A stretch of DNA of 64,000 nt. It comes from JBDWFY01 sp965275915. GTDB taxonomy: Bacteria; Pseudomonadota; Alphaproteobacteria; Rhizobiales; Stappiaceae. Shown one piece after another: positions 25,452-33,967 of the stretch. Numbering within the stretch: position 1 is the stretch's first letter; every line of letters begins with the position of its first letter. The translations under genes and the position numbers were made by a program. The stretch covers positions 372,001-436,000 of the forward strand of contig CBDHYI010000005.1 of the NCBI GenBank assembly GCA_965275915.1, read 5' to 3'. The notes under the pieces were generated by a model. It was given only the letters and a program-made list of their open reading frames with translations. It made no database searches and was not told the origin of the DNA.

Positions 25452-25688
25452 CTAACCGGCGTTCTTTTCGAGGAATCCAACTGCATCGCCGACAGTCAAA
25501 ATTGTCTCAGCGGCATCATCCGGAATTTCCACACCGAACTCTTCTTCAAAAGCCATCACCAACTCAACCGTGTCCAGGCTATCCGCGCCCAGATCGTCGA
25601 TGAAACTTGCCTTATCGGTCACTTTGTCCGCTTCCACACCGAGATGCTCAACGACAATTTTCTTAACCCGATCCGCGATATCGCTCAT
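25452..25688 (-). CDS. acpP: Acyl carrier protein
   Basis: The small acidic carrier for fatty acid intermediates, 78 aa. The phosphopantetheine attachment serine is in DDLGADSLDTVELVM (Ser37), within the canonical DSL motif. The ribosome site AAGGAAAG precedes the ATG. A 250-bp gap separates it from fabG, so it probably has its own promoter, as is common for this highly expressed gene. Confidence 0.98.
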   Translation of the reverse strand: MSDIADRVKKIVVEHLGVEADKVTDKASFIDDLGADSLDTVELVMAFEEEFGVEIPDDAAETILTVGDAVGFLEKNAG

Positions 25689-25727
25689 ATTTGCTTTCCT
25701 TGGTAGTTCTCTACGGATTTTCAGTAA

Positions 25728-25741
25728 ACGGGCTAGCCCGT
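25728..25741. promoter_or_regulatory. Perfect 14-bp palindrome upstream of acpP
   Basis: ACGGGCTAGCCCGT lies 40 bases before the acpP start. It has no central spacer, so it reads better as a protein-binding site than as an RNA hairpin. A second, looped inverted repeat (CCGACCT / AGGTCGG) is at about 25818-25844 in the same gap. No regulator of this operon is known to me from the window. Confidence 0.35.
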
Positions 25742-25941
25742 ATCATTCATTCCATACAATCAGTCAGGAATCCATTGATGGACAGATTACGTGCCAATTT
25801 CTGTTGATAATCCAACAGTCCGACCTCTGTCACACTGATAGGTCGGCGGCTAGGTAACACACTTTATCGGCCTTGACCAGCCGCCAGATGCGCTCTGGCA
25901 AAAGGCGCGAACCCACCTCCGTCTCCCCGCGATTATCTCTT

Positions 25942-26679
25942 TTAAATCATGGCCATGCCGCCATTAACGTGAAGTGTCTGCCCCGTCACATAGCCGCCTT
26001 CTGAACTGGCAAGGTAAACGACGGCCGCTGCGATTTCATCGCCTTTGCCCAGCCGACCGGCCGGAACGCTTGCCAGGATTGATTCTCTTTGCTTTTCATT
26101 CAGGCCATCGGTCATGGCCGATTCAATGAAACCGGGCGCAACAGCATTGACCGTAATGTTCCGGCTGGCCACCTCGCGGGCCAATGCCTTGGTCATACCG
26201 ATCATGCCGGCTTTGGCAGCCGCGTAGTTGCCCTGACCGGGATTGCCGGTCACGCCCACCACCGAGGTGATGCCGATGATCCGTCCGTGCCGGCGTTTCA
26301 TCATTCCCTTAACCGCTGCCCTGGACAGGCGGAAGGCCGCGGTCAGGTTGACTTCAAGCACGAGATCCCACTCCTCGTCCTTCATGCGCATGAAGATATT
26401 GTCGCGCGTGATCCCGGCATTGTTGACCAGGATGTCAAGGCCGTCCATCTGCTTCTCCGCGTCGGGAACGAGATTATCGACATCCTCGCGGTTCGACAGA
26501 TTTGCGGCGGTGACCACCGTCCGGTCGCCCAGTTCCGCAGCAAGTGCCTCCAGTTTCTCCACTCGTGTCCCGGACAGGGCAACTGTCGCGCCCTGCGCGT
26601 GAAGAGCCCGTGCGATGTGTTCGCCGATCCCCCCGCTTGCCCCCGTGACAAGCGCCTTCTGCCCAGTAAGATCAAACAT
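25942..26679 (-). CDS. fabG: 3-oxoacyl-[acyl-carrier-protein] reductase
   Basis: NADPH-dependent reduction of 3-ketoacyl-ACP. The 245-aa short-chain dehydrogenase has the cofactor loop TGASGGIG (residues 13-20), NNAG, and the catalytic Ser-Tyr-Lys set (ITSVVG with Ser139, YAAAK with Tyr152 and Lys156), plus the closing GGYVTGQTLHVNGGMAM. The ATG at 26679 has GGGGAG six bases upstream. It lies 56 bases after fabD. Confidence 0.97.
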   Translation of the reverse strand: MFDLTGQKALVTGASGGIGEHIARALHAQGATVALSGTRVEKLEALAAELGDRTVVTAANLSNREDVDNLVPDAEKQMDGLDILVNNAGITRDNIFMRMKDEEWDLVLEVNLTAAFRLSRAAVKGMMKRRHGRIIGITSVVGVTGNPGQGNYAAAKAGMIGMTKALAREVASRNITVNAVAPGFIESAMTDGLNEKQRESILASVPAGRLGKGDEIAAAVVYLASSEGGYVTGQTLHVNGGMAMI

Positions 26680-26735
26680 ATGGTCTCCCCGCATACCGGC
26701 ATCGGGCCGGATATACATTTGAATTCTTCATTTTC

Positions 26736-27683
26736 CTATTTGGACGACAAGCGTTCCATCAGGCCGTCAAGGTCCGCCGGTGAGTTAACCGCAATGCCTT
26801 CAAGATCCTTGGATATACGGCGCACAAGTCCTGTCAATACTTTTCCGGCGCCGATTTCCACCAGAGTGGTCACACCGGCCTGCGCCATATTGAGGACGCT
26901 CTCGCGCCAGCGCACCGTTCCCGTTACCTGCCGGACCAGGCAATCGCGGATTTCGTCCGCCGTCGTGATCGGCACAGCTTCCACATTGGCGACCAGCGGC
27001 ACAACCGGATCATTGACCTTAACGCCATCCAAAGCCTCGCGCATCGCATCGGCGGCGGGCTGCATCAAACTGCAATGAAACGGGGCGCTCACCGGCAGGA
27101 GTACCGCCCGTTTGGCTCCATGCTCTTTCGCAATCCCCAGCGCCCGTTCGACGGCACCCTTATGTCCTGAAACAACCACCTGACCGGGTGCATTGTCATT
27201 GGCGGCCTGACAGATTTCGCCTTCAGCAGCTTTTTCGGCGACCTCTTTGGCTGCTTCGAAATCAAGACCAAGCAAAGCTGCCATTGCGCCCTCTCCCACG
27301 GGCACCGCGGCCTGCATCGCTTCGCCACGAATGCGCAACAGGCGGGCCGCGTCACTGATCGACAGCGAACCTGATGCGGCCAGCGCGGAATATTCTCCCA
27401 GGGAGTGCCCTGCAACCATCGAGACGGATTGCTTGAGATCGAGGCCTTTGTCCTGAAGAACGCGGGTCGCTGCCAGCGACACCGTCATGAGCGCGGGCTG
27501 TGCGTTTGCCGTCAATGTCAGTGTATCCTGCGGACCGTCCCAGATCACCTGACTGAGCTTTTCACCAAGTGCGTCGTCCACTTCCTCGAAGACGGCCCGT
27601 GCAACCGGAAACGTTTCGGCGAGTTCCCGCCCCATTCCAACCGTCTGGCTTCCCTGACCGGGAAATGTAAATACAACTGTCAT
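26736..27683 (-). CDS. fabD: Malonyl-CoA:ACP transacylase
   Basis: Loads malonyl groups onto ACP. The 315-aa protein begins VVFTFPGQGSQTVGMG and has the nucleophile serine in VAGHSLGEYSALAASG (Ser94), the carboxylate-binding arginine in LRIRGEAMQ, and the catalytic His in VSAPFHCSLMQPA. The ATG at 27683 is the family start. It heads the minus-strand cluster fabD-fabG-acpP-fabF-mltG. Confidence 0.97.
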   Translation of the reverse strand: MTVVFTFPGQGSQTVGMGRELAETFPVARAVFEEVDDALGEKLSQVIWDGPQDTLTLTANAQPALMTVSLAATRVLQDKGLDLKQSVSMVAGHSLGEYSALAASGSLSISDAARLLRIRGEAMQAAVPVGEGAMAALLGLDFEAAKEVAEKAAEGEICQAANDNAPGQVVVSGHKGAVERALGIAKEHGAKRAVLLPVSAPFHCSLMQPAADAMREALDGVKVNDPVVPLVANVEAVPITTADEIRDCLVRQVTGTVRWRESVLNMAQAGVTTLVEIGAGKVLTGLVRRISKDLEGIAVNSPADLDGLMERLSSK

Positions 27684-27828
27684 CCTTGCCTTTGCCCAAC
27701 CTTGCGTCCGACCGGTAGCCGGTGAAAATCTATCCGCACCGATCAAAGAAATTTGCGCTTAAGAGCCGTTCGGACCGGTCCCTGTCAAGGGTTTTGCGCA
27801 AATAAACACGCCGCTACGTCGAAAAAGC

Positions 27829-27856
27829 TTGAGTTTTGTACAAATTGCAGTATGAG
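27829..27856 (+). promoter_or_regulatory. Candidate sigma-70-type promoter for rpsF-rpsR
   Basis: TTGAGT at 27829-27834, a 16-nt spacer, then TATGAG at 27851-27856. It points toward rpsF and would give a leader of about 200 nt. The -10 matches the consensus only in part. Confidence 0.4.
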
Positions 27857-27862
27857 ACCCCA

Positions 27863-28069
27863 TCCACTGGTTTACCGGCCGGGGGCTGAAAGGAAAGTCT
27901 GGACACGTATCTGCGGTATGCAGGTATCCACTCTGGTAGAGTGGCGCCCGGACAGGACAGACAACTGTTCGTTTTCCCGTGTCTCCGCTCTCGAAGATTG
28001 TCTTCGCAGCCTTTCCGAGGGCTTCGAAGAGGCTTAGCGCCGGTTACCGCAGATATGAGGAAGGCTTAT
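27863..28069 (+). promoter_or_regulatory. Long GC-rich 5' leader of rpsF
   Basis: No gene fits between fabD and rpsF. The leader contains a 6-bp hairpin (CCACTC / GAGTGG at 27928-27944) flanked by GC-rich arms (GGCCGGGGGC, GGCGCCCGG) that can pair around it. S6 operons in many bacteria are controlled by S6:S18 binding to a structured leader; whether this one has that site needs a covariance search. Confidence 0.35.
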
Positions 28070-28504
28070 ATGCCGCTTTATGAACATGTGTTCCTGGCTC
28101 GCCAGGACGTTTCCGCACAGCAGGTCGAAGCGCTGGTGGAAGAATTCAAAGGTGTTGTCGAGGAAAACGGCGGCTCCTTCGGTAAAATTGAACCATGGGG
28201 CCTGCGCTCGCTGGCATACAAGGTCAACAAAAACCGCAAAGCACACTACACGCTCATTAACATCGATGCCCCGCACGCGGCGGTCTCTGAGATGGAACGC
28301 CAGATGCGCCTGAACGAAGATGTCCTTCGTTTTCTGACGCTGCGCGTCGATGAACATGAAGACGAACCCTCGGCAATGATGCAGAAGCGGGATCGTGATG
28401 ATCGCCGCCGCAGGGACAGGGATGATCGCGGCCCGCGTGAAGACCGCGGACCCCGCCCGCCGCGCCGTGATGCCGAACAGGAAGGAGCCGGCGACAATGG
28501 TTGA
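28070..28504 (+). CDS. rpsF: 30S ribosomal protein S6
   Basis: Binds 16S rRNA in the platform as a pair with S18. The 144-aa protein begins MPLYEHVFLARQDVSAQQVE, has WGLRSLAYKVNKNRKAHYTL and the beta strand MRLNEDVLRFLTLRVDEHE. A C-terminal tail of about 40 residues is rich in Arg, Asp and Pro (RDRDDRRRRDRDDRG), as in other alphaproteobacterial S6 proteins. GAGGAAGG precedes the ATG. It overlaps rpsR by eight bases. Confidence 0.97.
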   Translation: MPLYEHVFLARQDVSAQQVEALVEEFKGVVEENGGSFGKIEPWGLRSLAYKVNKNRKAHYTLINIDAPHAAVSEMERQMRLNEDVLRFLTLRVDEHEDEPSAMMQKRDRDDRRRRDRDDRGPREDRGPRPPRRDAEQEGAGDNG

Positions 28505-28745
28505 TATCGCCCAATTGCCGACACGCCGCCCATTCTTTCGTCGGCGGAAAACCTGCCCGTTCTCCGGTTCAAATGCACCGAAGATCGACTATAAAGACAT
28601 TCGGCTTCTGCAGCGCTATGTGTCGGAACGCGGCAAAATCGTACCGAGCCGCATTACCGCGGTCTCGGCCAAAAAACAGCGCGAACTGGCCCGTGCGATC
28701 AAGCGCGCCCGGTTCCTCGGCCTGCTGCCTTACGTGATAAAATAA
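28497..28745 (+). CDS. rpsR: 30S ribosomal protein S18
   Basis: The 82-aa S18 has the family core RRKTCPFSGSNAPKIDYKD, LLQRYVSERGKIVPSRITAV and KKQRELARAIKRARFLGLLP. The Cys in KTCPF is the usual single cysteine. GGAGC lies upstream of the ATG, inside the end of rpsF, so translation of S6 and S18 is coupled. Confidence 0.97.
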   Translation: MVDIAQLPTRRPFFRRRKTCPFSGSNAPKIDYKDIRLLQRYVSERGKIVPSRITAVSAKKQRELARAIKRARFLGLLPYVIK

Positions 28746-28753
28746 GAATGACC

Positions 28754-28785
28754 GATTGTCCCGTTCGCATGCGGACGGGACAATC
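28754..28785 (+). terminator. Strong hairpin between rpsR and rplI, no T-tract
   Basis: GATTGTCCCGT at 28754-28764 and ACGGGACAATC at 28775-28785 pair perfectly over 11 bp, and the pairing continues inward with one G-U to a CATG loop. It starts 8 bases after the rpsR stop. With no T-tract it may act as an RNA-processing or stability element rather than a terminator. Confidence 0.5.
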
Positions 28786-28930
28786 TGACAAGTGCCGATC
28801 CATGACCCGTTATGGCGGGGTGGATTCGCCGGTTGAGGCTAGGCCGTGTCGAACTATGCGCGGACCGGTCTCTAACCGCCTGAGCCAGTGAAGGTTTGTT
28901 GGCGGGACAGACGGAAAAAGGATTGAAACA

Positions 28931-29560
28931 ATGCAAGTTATTCTTCTGGAACGCGTCGCAAAACTCGGTCAGATGGGCGATACCGTCCGTGTCCGGGACG
29001 GATTTGCCCGGAACTTTCTCCTCCCCAAGGGTAAAGCGCTGCGGGCCACCGAGGCCAATCAGAAACGCTTCGAAAACGAGCGGGCGCAACTGGAAGCACG
29101 CAACCTTGAGCGACGCCAGGAAGCCGAAGCCGTCGCTGCAAAGCTTGACGGCAACACGTTTATCGCAATCCGACAGGGTGGCGAAACCGGCCAGCTTTAC
29201 GGTTCGGTTTCCACGCGCGATATCGCCGAAACCCTGACCGGGGAAGGCTTCACTGTCGCCCGCAGCCAGGTTGCTCTTAACGTGCCGATCAAAACCATCG
29301 GCATGCATACGGTCACGATCGTTCTTCATCCGGAAGTCGATGTCACCATAACGATGAACATTGCCCGCTCCGAAGACGAGGCCGAGCGGCAGGCCCGCGG
29401 CGAAGATGTTATCAGCCGCGACCAGAATATGTTTGAGTTCGAAGAAGAAGAGGAAGACGGCGAAAGCGAAACCGCTTCCGATGACGACTCCAGTGCTGAA
29501 GCTGATGATGAAGCATCAGCGGAAGAAAATGCAGACGCTGAGACGGAACAGCCTGCCTGA
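28931..29560 (+). CDS. rplI: 50S ribosomal protein L9
   Basis: Binds 23S rRNA domain V and helps keep frame. The 209-aa protein has the N-terminal globular domain (MQVILLERVAKLGQMGDTV, GFARNFLLPKGKAL), the long connecting helix (EANQKRFENERAQLEARN), and the C-terminal domain (GSVSTRDIAETL, HTVTIVLHPEVDV). A tail of about 45 Glu/Asp/Ser/Ala residues follows, longer than in enteric L9 but common in Rhizobiales. It is separated from rpsR by 185 bases with a strong hairpin, and followed by a classic terminator. Confidence 0.96.
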   Translation: MQVILLERVAKLGQMGDTVRVRDGFARNFLLPKGKALRATEANQKRFENERAQLEARNLERRQEAEAVAAKLDGNTFIAIRQGGETGQLYGSVSTRDIAETLTGEGFTVARSQVALNVPIKTIGMHTVTIVLHPEVDVTITMNIARSEDEAERQARGEDVISRDQNMFEFEEEEEDGESETASDDDSSAEADDEASAEENADAETEQPA

Positions 29561-29590
29561 CAACTAAAAACCGTTGTAAGCAACTGACTG

Positions 29591-29617
29591 AAACCCCGCC
29601 GGAAATTGGCGGGGTTT
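29591..29617. terminator. Bidirectional terminator after rplI
   Basis: AAACCCCGCC / GGCGGGGTTT, 10-bp stem, 7-nt loop, followed by TTTATT on the plus strand. It also lies directly after the stop codon of the convergent aminotransferase, with Ts following on that strand too. The stem is identical to that at 11294-11323. Confidence 0.9.
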
Positions 29618-29618
29618 T

Positions 29619-30794
29619 TTATTGGTTCTGCCAGTTCTGCAGACGCTCCATCGCCTCGCGCATGTCTTCATGCGCACCCGCAAACGAAAAGCGGATATAG
29701 CCTGCGCCCCGCTCATGATCGAAATCCAGCCCCGGCGTCGCCGCAACCCCGGCCTCTTTTAACATCCGTTGCGCGAAATCCATCGAGTCATTCGTCATGT
29801 TCCTGACGCTTGCATAGACGTAAAACGCACCGTCGACAGGCAGAATTTCCTTAAAACCGATTTCAGGCAGTCGCGCTAAAAGCAACGCGCGATTTTCAGC
29901 ATAACCGCTTTTCACCTTTTCAAGTGCATCGGTCGCATCAAAGGCGGCGATTGCAGCCCGTTGCGACAGATCCGGCGCTGAAATATAAAGACTTTGCGCC
30001 AACCGCTCCAAAGGTCTGACCAGTTCGTCCGGCACCACCATCCAGCCGATGCGCCATCCGGTCATACAGTAATATTTCGAGAAGCTGTTGATCACGATTG
30101 CCCGGTCGCTATAGCGCAGCGCTGTTTCCGCATTCCCCTCATAGACAAGCCCATGGTAAATCTCGTCGGAGATAAACCAGTGGCCGCCCGCATCGGCATG
30201 CTCGCACAGCGCTCTCAAAGCATCCGGTTTCAGCATTGTACCGCTTGGATTGGCCGGACTGGCGACAAGAACACCCTTGATGCCGCTTTCCCGTTTTTCC
30301 GCCTCGATCATTTCAGGTGTAAGAACCCAGCGGCTTGACGGGCCGGTTTCAATTTCAACACTTATCAATCCAAGCGCCTTGAGGATGTTCCGATAGGCCG
30401 GATATCCGGGGGTCGGCATCGCAATCCTGTCGCCCGCATCAAAACACCCCAGGAAGGCCAGATTGAAGGCGGCAGACGAGCCGGTTGTTATAAGAATTCT
30501 CTCAGGGGAAATCTCAAGACCATGCATGCGGGTGTAATAGTCGGCGATCTTTTCCCGCAGATCCGGGCGGCCTTTTGCCTCGGTATATCCGATATTACCA
30601 TCCGCAAGTGCGGCGCGGGCGGCCGCCAGAACCGATTCGGGAGCCGGTGCACCGGGTTGTCCGACTTCCATGTGGATAATGCGACGCCCTGCCCGTTCAA
30701 GCGCATTGGCGGCACTCATGACGTCCATCGCATGAAACGGCTCGACATCACTGCGCGTGGACGGACTTGTTTTCGGATTGCTCTTGTCGAACAC
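29619..30794 (-). CDS. PLP-dependent class I/II aminotransferase
   Basis: The 391-aa fold type I aminotransferase has VGQPGAPAPESV (N-terminal substrate segment), TTGSSAAFNLAFL (PLP phosphate site), VASPANPSGTML (the NPxG motif), ISDEIYHGLVYEG (Asp and Tyr that hold PLP), and NSFSKYYCMTGWRIGW with the Schiff-base lysine. C-terminal YIRFSFAGA holds the carboxylate-binding arginine. Aspartate- or aromatic-type transaminases look like this; substrate not decided. The stop codon abuts the shared terminator. Confidence 0.9.
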   Translation of the reverse strand: MFDKSNPKTSPSTRSDVEPFHAMDVMSAANALERAGRRIIHMEVGQPGAPAPESVLAAARAALADGNIGYTEAKGRPDLREKIADYYTRMHGLEISPERILITTGSSAAFNLAFLGCFDAGDRIAMPTPGYPAYRNILKALGLISVEIETGPSSRWVLTPEMIEAEKRESGIKGVLVASPANPSGTMLKPDALRALCEHADAGGHWFISDEIYHGLVYEGNAETALRYSDRAIVINSFSKYYCMTGWRIGWMVVPDELVRPLERLAQSLYISAPDLSQRAAIAAFDATDALEKVKSGYAENRALLLARLPEIGFKEILPVDGAFYVYASVRNMTNDSMDFAQRMLKEAGVAATPGLDFDHERGAGYIRFSFAGAHEDMREAMERLQNWQNQ

Positions 30795-30930
30795 CCTTCA
30801 CTCCAAAGCGTTTTTCATGTAATCGGGACACACCGGATGCTGATTGCCGCAGCACGGTCGCCTCCGGAATTCAAGGACAGTCGCATCTTTCCGTTCTAAT
30901 GTCGCTGTCTCATAATTGATAGGGTTTAAG

Positions 30931-30959
30931 TTGACCCGCCAAAGTGGTGCCCATACCTT
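30931..30959 (+). promoter_or_regulatory. Candidate promoter of the M48 protease gene
   Basis: TTGACC at 30931-30936, 17-nt spacer, TACCTT at 30954-30959. The -35 is good, the -10 weak. It lies about 80 bases before the chosen start. Confidence 0.3.
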
Positions 30960-31039
30960 TGCCGAAAATATGTTGAACCTATTGGGGTTATCACGCGTCT
31001 TACTTGATTGAACGCTACCAGAAGGATCACGTTACTTTG

Positions 31040-32440
31040 ATGTCTGAAGCCTCTCGCGCACGCAAGCTGCTGAGAAAAACAGCAACCGTATCGCTGGCTG
31101 TGGCAGTCATGTCGTCCGCCTTTTCACTCCCGGCTTATTCGCAGAAAGGCAGAAAACTACCGTTTGTTCGCGATGCCGAAACAGAACAGCTGCTGAGAGA
31201 CTACTCGCGCCCGATTCTGAAAGTTGCGGGTCTGAGCGCGGGATCTGTCGAACCGGTGCTGATCAACGAGAAGTCTTTCAATGCCTTTGTCGCCGACGGG
31301 CGACGCATTTTCATGAATGTCGGAGTGATCATAGATGCCGACACCCCCAACGAGGTAATCGGTGTACTGGCACACGAAACGGGCCATATAGCAGGGAACC
31401 ATCTTGTCAGGCTGCGGCAGGCGGCATCAAGGGCGAAGCTGGTGGCCGTTGTCGGTTCGCTTTTGGGCGCCGGAGCACTTGCGGCGGGCGCCTCTTCAGG
31501 CTCGAGCGGCGTCGCGCAGGGCGGTGCTGCCATTATCGGCGGTGGTGCGGGCATGGCCCAGCGGTCTTTGCTGGCCTATCAGCGCAGCGAAGAGATTTCG
31601 GCCGACCGCGCGGCGGTGACCTATCTGGAGCGAACCGGTCAGTCCGCAAAAGGCATGCTCGATACGTTCCAGCGCATGGCCGGGTCAGAGCTGTTCTCGG
31701 CGAAATACGCCGACCCCTATGCCGTAAGCCATCCGATGGCCCGGGAGCGCCTCAGCCGGCTTGAAACCCTGGCAAAGAAAAGCAGACATTATAACGCTAA
31801 AGATTCCAAAGAATTGCAATTCCGGCACGATCTGGTCCGCGCCAAACTGATTGCCTTTACGTCCCATCCCAGGACCATCGCCAGGCGCTATCCCAAATCC
31901 GACAAAACTCTGCCGGCTGACTATGCCAGAGCGGTCGCAACGATGCGCGGCGGCAACATCAATCGCGCCGTAAAGGCCATAGACCGCCTGATCAAGCGTC
32001 AGCCGAACAATCCCTATTTCTGGGAATTGAAGGGTCAGGCGTTGATCGAGGCCGGTCGCGCCAAACAGGCAATTGCCCCCTTCAAACAGGCACTCGCCCT
32101 TGCGCCGTCAGAGGGGCAGTTTCAGATCTGGTACGGCTATGCGCTTGTTGCGAGTGAAGATGACAGGAACCTACCCGCGGCAGTAAAGAACCTGCAGGCC
32201 GGAGTCCTGAAGGATCCGAATTCGCCCCTTGGTTATCGCCAGCTTGCCATCGCTCAATCCCGTCTGGGACGCAATGCCGAGGCCGATGTCGCAACCGCAC
32301 AGAGCCTGATGATTTCCGGCGACGTGAAGTCCGCAAAGCAATATGCCAATCGTGCGATGAAAAGCCTCAAGCGCGGATCGCGGGCATGGATTCTTGCAGA
32401 GGATATCATGACCTATAAGCCGCCCAAATTCAGACGGTGA
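31040..32440 (+). CDS. M48 family metalloprotease with TPR-like C-terminus (BepA-like)
   Basis: Periplasmic zinc protease that probably degrades or helps assemble outer-membrane proteins. The 466-aa precursor has a signal peptide (VSLAVAVMSSAFSLPAYSQ), the zinc motif HETGH (112-116) after NEVIGVLA, and SEEISADRAAV, which supplies the third ligand region. A glycine-rich hydrophobic segment (LLGAGALAAGASSGSSG) lies between them. The C-terminal 180 residues hold TPR-like repeats (NPYFWELKGQALIEAGRAKQ). This arrangement matches the BepA/YfgC group. The ATG at 31040 is chosen because it gives a proper signal peptide. Confidence 0.9.
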   Translation: MSEASRARKLLRKTATVSLAVAVMSSAFSLPAYSQKGRKLPFVRDAETEQLLRDYSRPILKVAGLSAGSVEPVLINEKSFNAFVADGRRIFMNVGVIIDADTPNEVIGVLAHETGHIAGNHLVRLRQAASRAKLVAVVGSLLGAGALAAGASSGSSGVAQGGAAIIGGGAGMAQRSLLAYQRSEEISADRAAVTYLERTGQSAKGMLDTFQRMAGSELFSAKYADPYAVSHPMARERLSRLETLAKKSRHYNAKDSKELQFRHDLVRAKLIAFTSHPRTIARRYPKSDKTLPADYARAVATMRGGNINRAVKAIDRLIKRQPNNPYFWELKGQALIEAGRAKQAIAPFKQALALAPSEGQFQIWYGYALVASEDDRNLPAAVKNLQAGVLKDPNSPLGYRQLAIAQSRLGRNAEADVATAQSLMISGDVKSAKQYANRAMKSLKRGSRAWILAEDIMTYKPPKFRR

Positions 32441-32513
32441 TCTGAGTGACCCGAAAGTCACCGACCCCAAACAATTCGCTCCTGACCGGAGCCTAACCGA
32501 ACGAGAGAACACC

Positions 32514-33278
32514 ATGCGCAGCATCTTTCAACTGATGGCAGGCCTTTTGCTGGCGGCCTCGCTGCTGATAACAGGTCCGGTATCGGCCGAACCGTTCAAG
32601 GCCGATCAGAAAAGCGAGATTGAGCAGATTGTCCGCGACTACCTTCTGGCCAATCCGGAGGTCATCCGCGATGCTTTGCAGGAACTTGAGCGGCGGCAGG
32701 CTGAAGAAGAGCGCCTCGCAGCAGAACAGACAATTGCCGATGCATCGGGCGTTCTCTTTAATTCCACACGGCAGGTCGAATTGGGAAATCCCAAAGGCGA
32801 TGTAACCCTGGTGGAATTTTTCGATTACAACTGCGGCTTCTGCAAACGGTCGCTGTCCGACATGCTGCGCCTGATCGAGGAAGACAAAAATCTGCGTGTG
32901 GTTCTGAAGGAATTTCCGGTACTCGGTCAACCTTCCGTTGAGGCAGCTCAGGTCTCCATAGCCGCAAACATCGTCGACCCTGCAAAATATGCAGATTTTC
33001 ATCAACAGTTGCTGCTAAGTCGCAACCGGGCGAACAAGGCGGGCGCCCTGCAGATTGCGGGCAATGCCGGCTACGATGTTGCCGAAGTTGAAAAAGCCAT
33101 GGAAGATCCTGAAGTTATTGCAACAATTGAAGAGGTCTACGAACTGGCCAACCGCCTTCGCCTGACTGGAACACCTTCTTTCGTCGTCGGCGATGAGGTG
33201 GTGATGGGTGCGGTCGGATATGACAGTTTGAAAGAGAAGATCGCCTCAATAAGGAGTTGTGGTACCGCAACCTGTTGA
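32514..33278 (+). CDS. DsbA-family thiol:disulfide oxidoreductase (Com1/ScsC-like)
   Basis: Periplasmic thioredoxin-fold protein, 254 aa. A signal peptide (LLLAASLLITGPVSA) is followed by a charged helical region (IEQIVRDYLLANPEVIRDAL) typical of the Com1/BdbD group, then VEFFDYNCGFCKRS with the CGFC active site (Cys107/Cys110) and the cis-proline loop TGTPSFVVG. The protein ends SCGTATC, an extra cysteine pair that could form a structural disulfide. It follows the M48 protease by 73 bases and both act on envelope proteins. A terminator-like hairpin follows. Confidence 0.9.
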   Translation: MRSIFQLMAGLLLAASLLITGPVSAEPFKADQKSEIEQIVRDYLLANPEVIRDALQELERRQAEEERLAAEQTIADASGVLFNSTRQVELGNPKGDVTLVEFFDYNCGFCKRSLSDMLRLIEEDKNLRVVLKEFPVLGQPSVEAAQVSIAANIVDPAKYADFHQQLLLSRNRANKAGALQIAGNAGYDVAEVEKAMEDPEVIATIEEVYELANRLRLTGTPSFVVGDEVVMGAVGYDSLKEKIASIRSCGTATC

Positions 33279-33334
33279 TCATCTTCACAAACAGGGTTCC
33301 CCTTGCTTTCGCAAGCCCTTATAACCAAGTGTTC

Positions 33335-33356
33335 AAGGCGGCTTTCGGGCCGCCTT
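33335..33356 (+). terminator. Hairpin after the DsbA-family gene
   Basis: AAGGCGGC / GCCGCCTT, an 8-bp stem with loop TTTCGG, followed by TGCTCAATT. The UUCG-type loop and GC-rich stem are typical; the T-tract is weak. Confidence 0.65.
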
Positions 33357-33498
33357 TGCTCAATTGAGTCGTCGGCAGGCGTGTTGTGGGGTTCCCGGTC
33401 GAAGGGCCGAGAAAGGGTGCCGTTTCACAACTCCCCTGAACGACAATGCAGTGGCATCGGCAACCAGAACACACACCTGATGCGCTGGAAGGATTACA

Positions 33499-33939
33499 AT
33501 GACGGCAAGCGTTCACATTCTGAACGGACCCAACCTCAATCGGCTTGGTCGGCGGGAGCCGGATAAATACGGAACGGCGACCCTCGCTGACATTGAGACG
33601 CTTTGCCGCACGGTTGGCGCCGAGCTGGGCTTTGAAATTGTCTTCAGACAATCCAACTACGAAGGCGAGTTGGTCGGGTGGATACAGGAAGCGGGCGATG
33701 TGGCTCAAGGACTGATCATCAACCCGGCTGCTTATACGCACACATCGATTGCCGTTCATGACGCTATCCGGACCATCGATCTTCCGGTTATTGAACTGCA
33801 TCTTTCCAATGTTTTTGCACGTGAAGAATTCCGCCACCATTCCTACGTATCGCCAGTCGCCCACGGCGTAATCTGCGGTTTTGGCGCCAACGGCTACAAG
33901 TTGGCCCTCACCGCGCTTTCTGACCTGGTGAATTCTTGA
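33499..33939 (+). CDS. aroQ: 3-dehydroquinate dehydratase, type II
   Basis: Third step of the shikimate pathway. The 146-aa protein has ILNGPNLNRLGRREPDKYG (catalytic Arg and Tyr), FRQSNYEGELVGWIQEA, IINPAAYTHTSIAVHDAI and VIELHLSNVFAREEFRHHS with the catalytic His. GGAAGGA precedes the ATG. It opens the aroQ-accB-accC-aat run; accB starts 28 bases after its stop. Confidence 0.96.
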   Translation: MTASVHILNGPNLNRLGRREPDKYGTATLADIETLCRTVGAELGFEIVFRQSNYEGELVGWIQEAGDVAQGLIINPAAYTHTSIAVHDAIRTIDLPVIELHLSNVFAREEFRHHSYVSPVAHGVICGFGANGYKLALTALSDLVNS

Positions 33940-33967
33940 ACGCCATGCAGATATCGATGGATTAATA

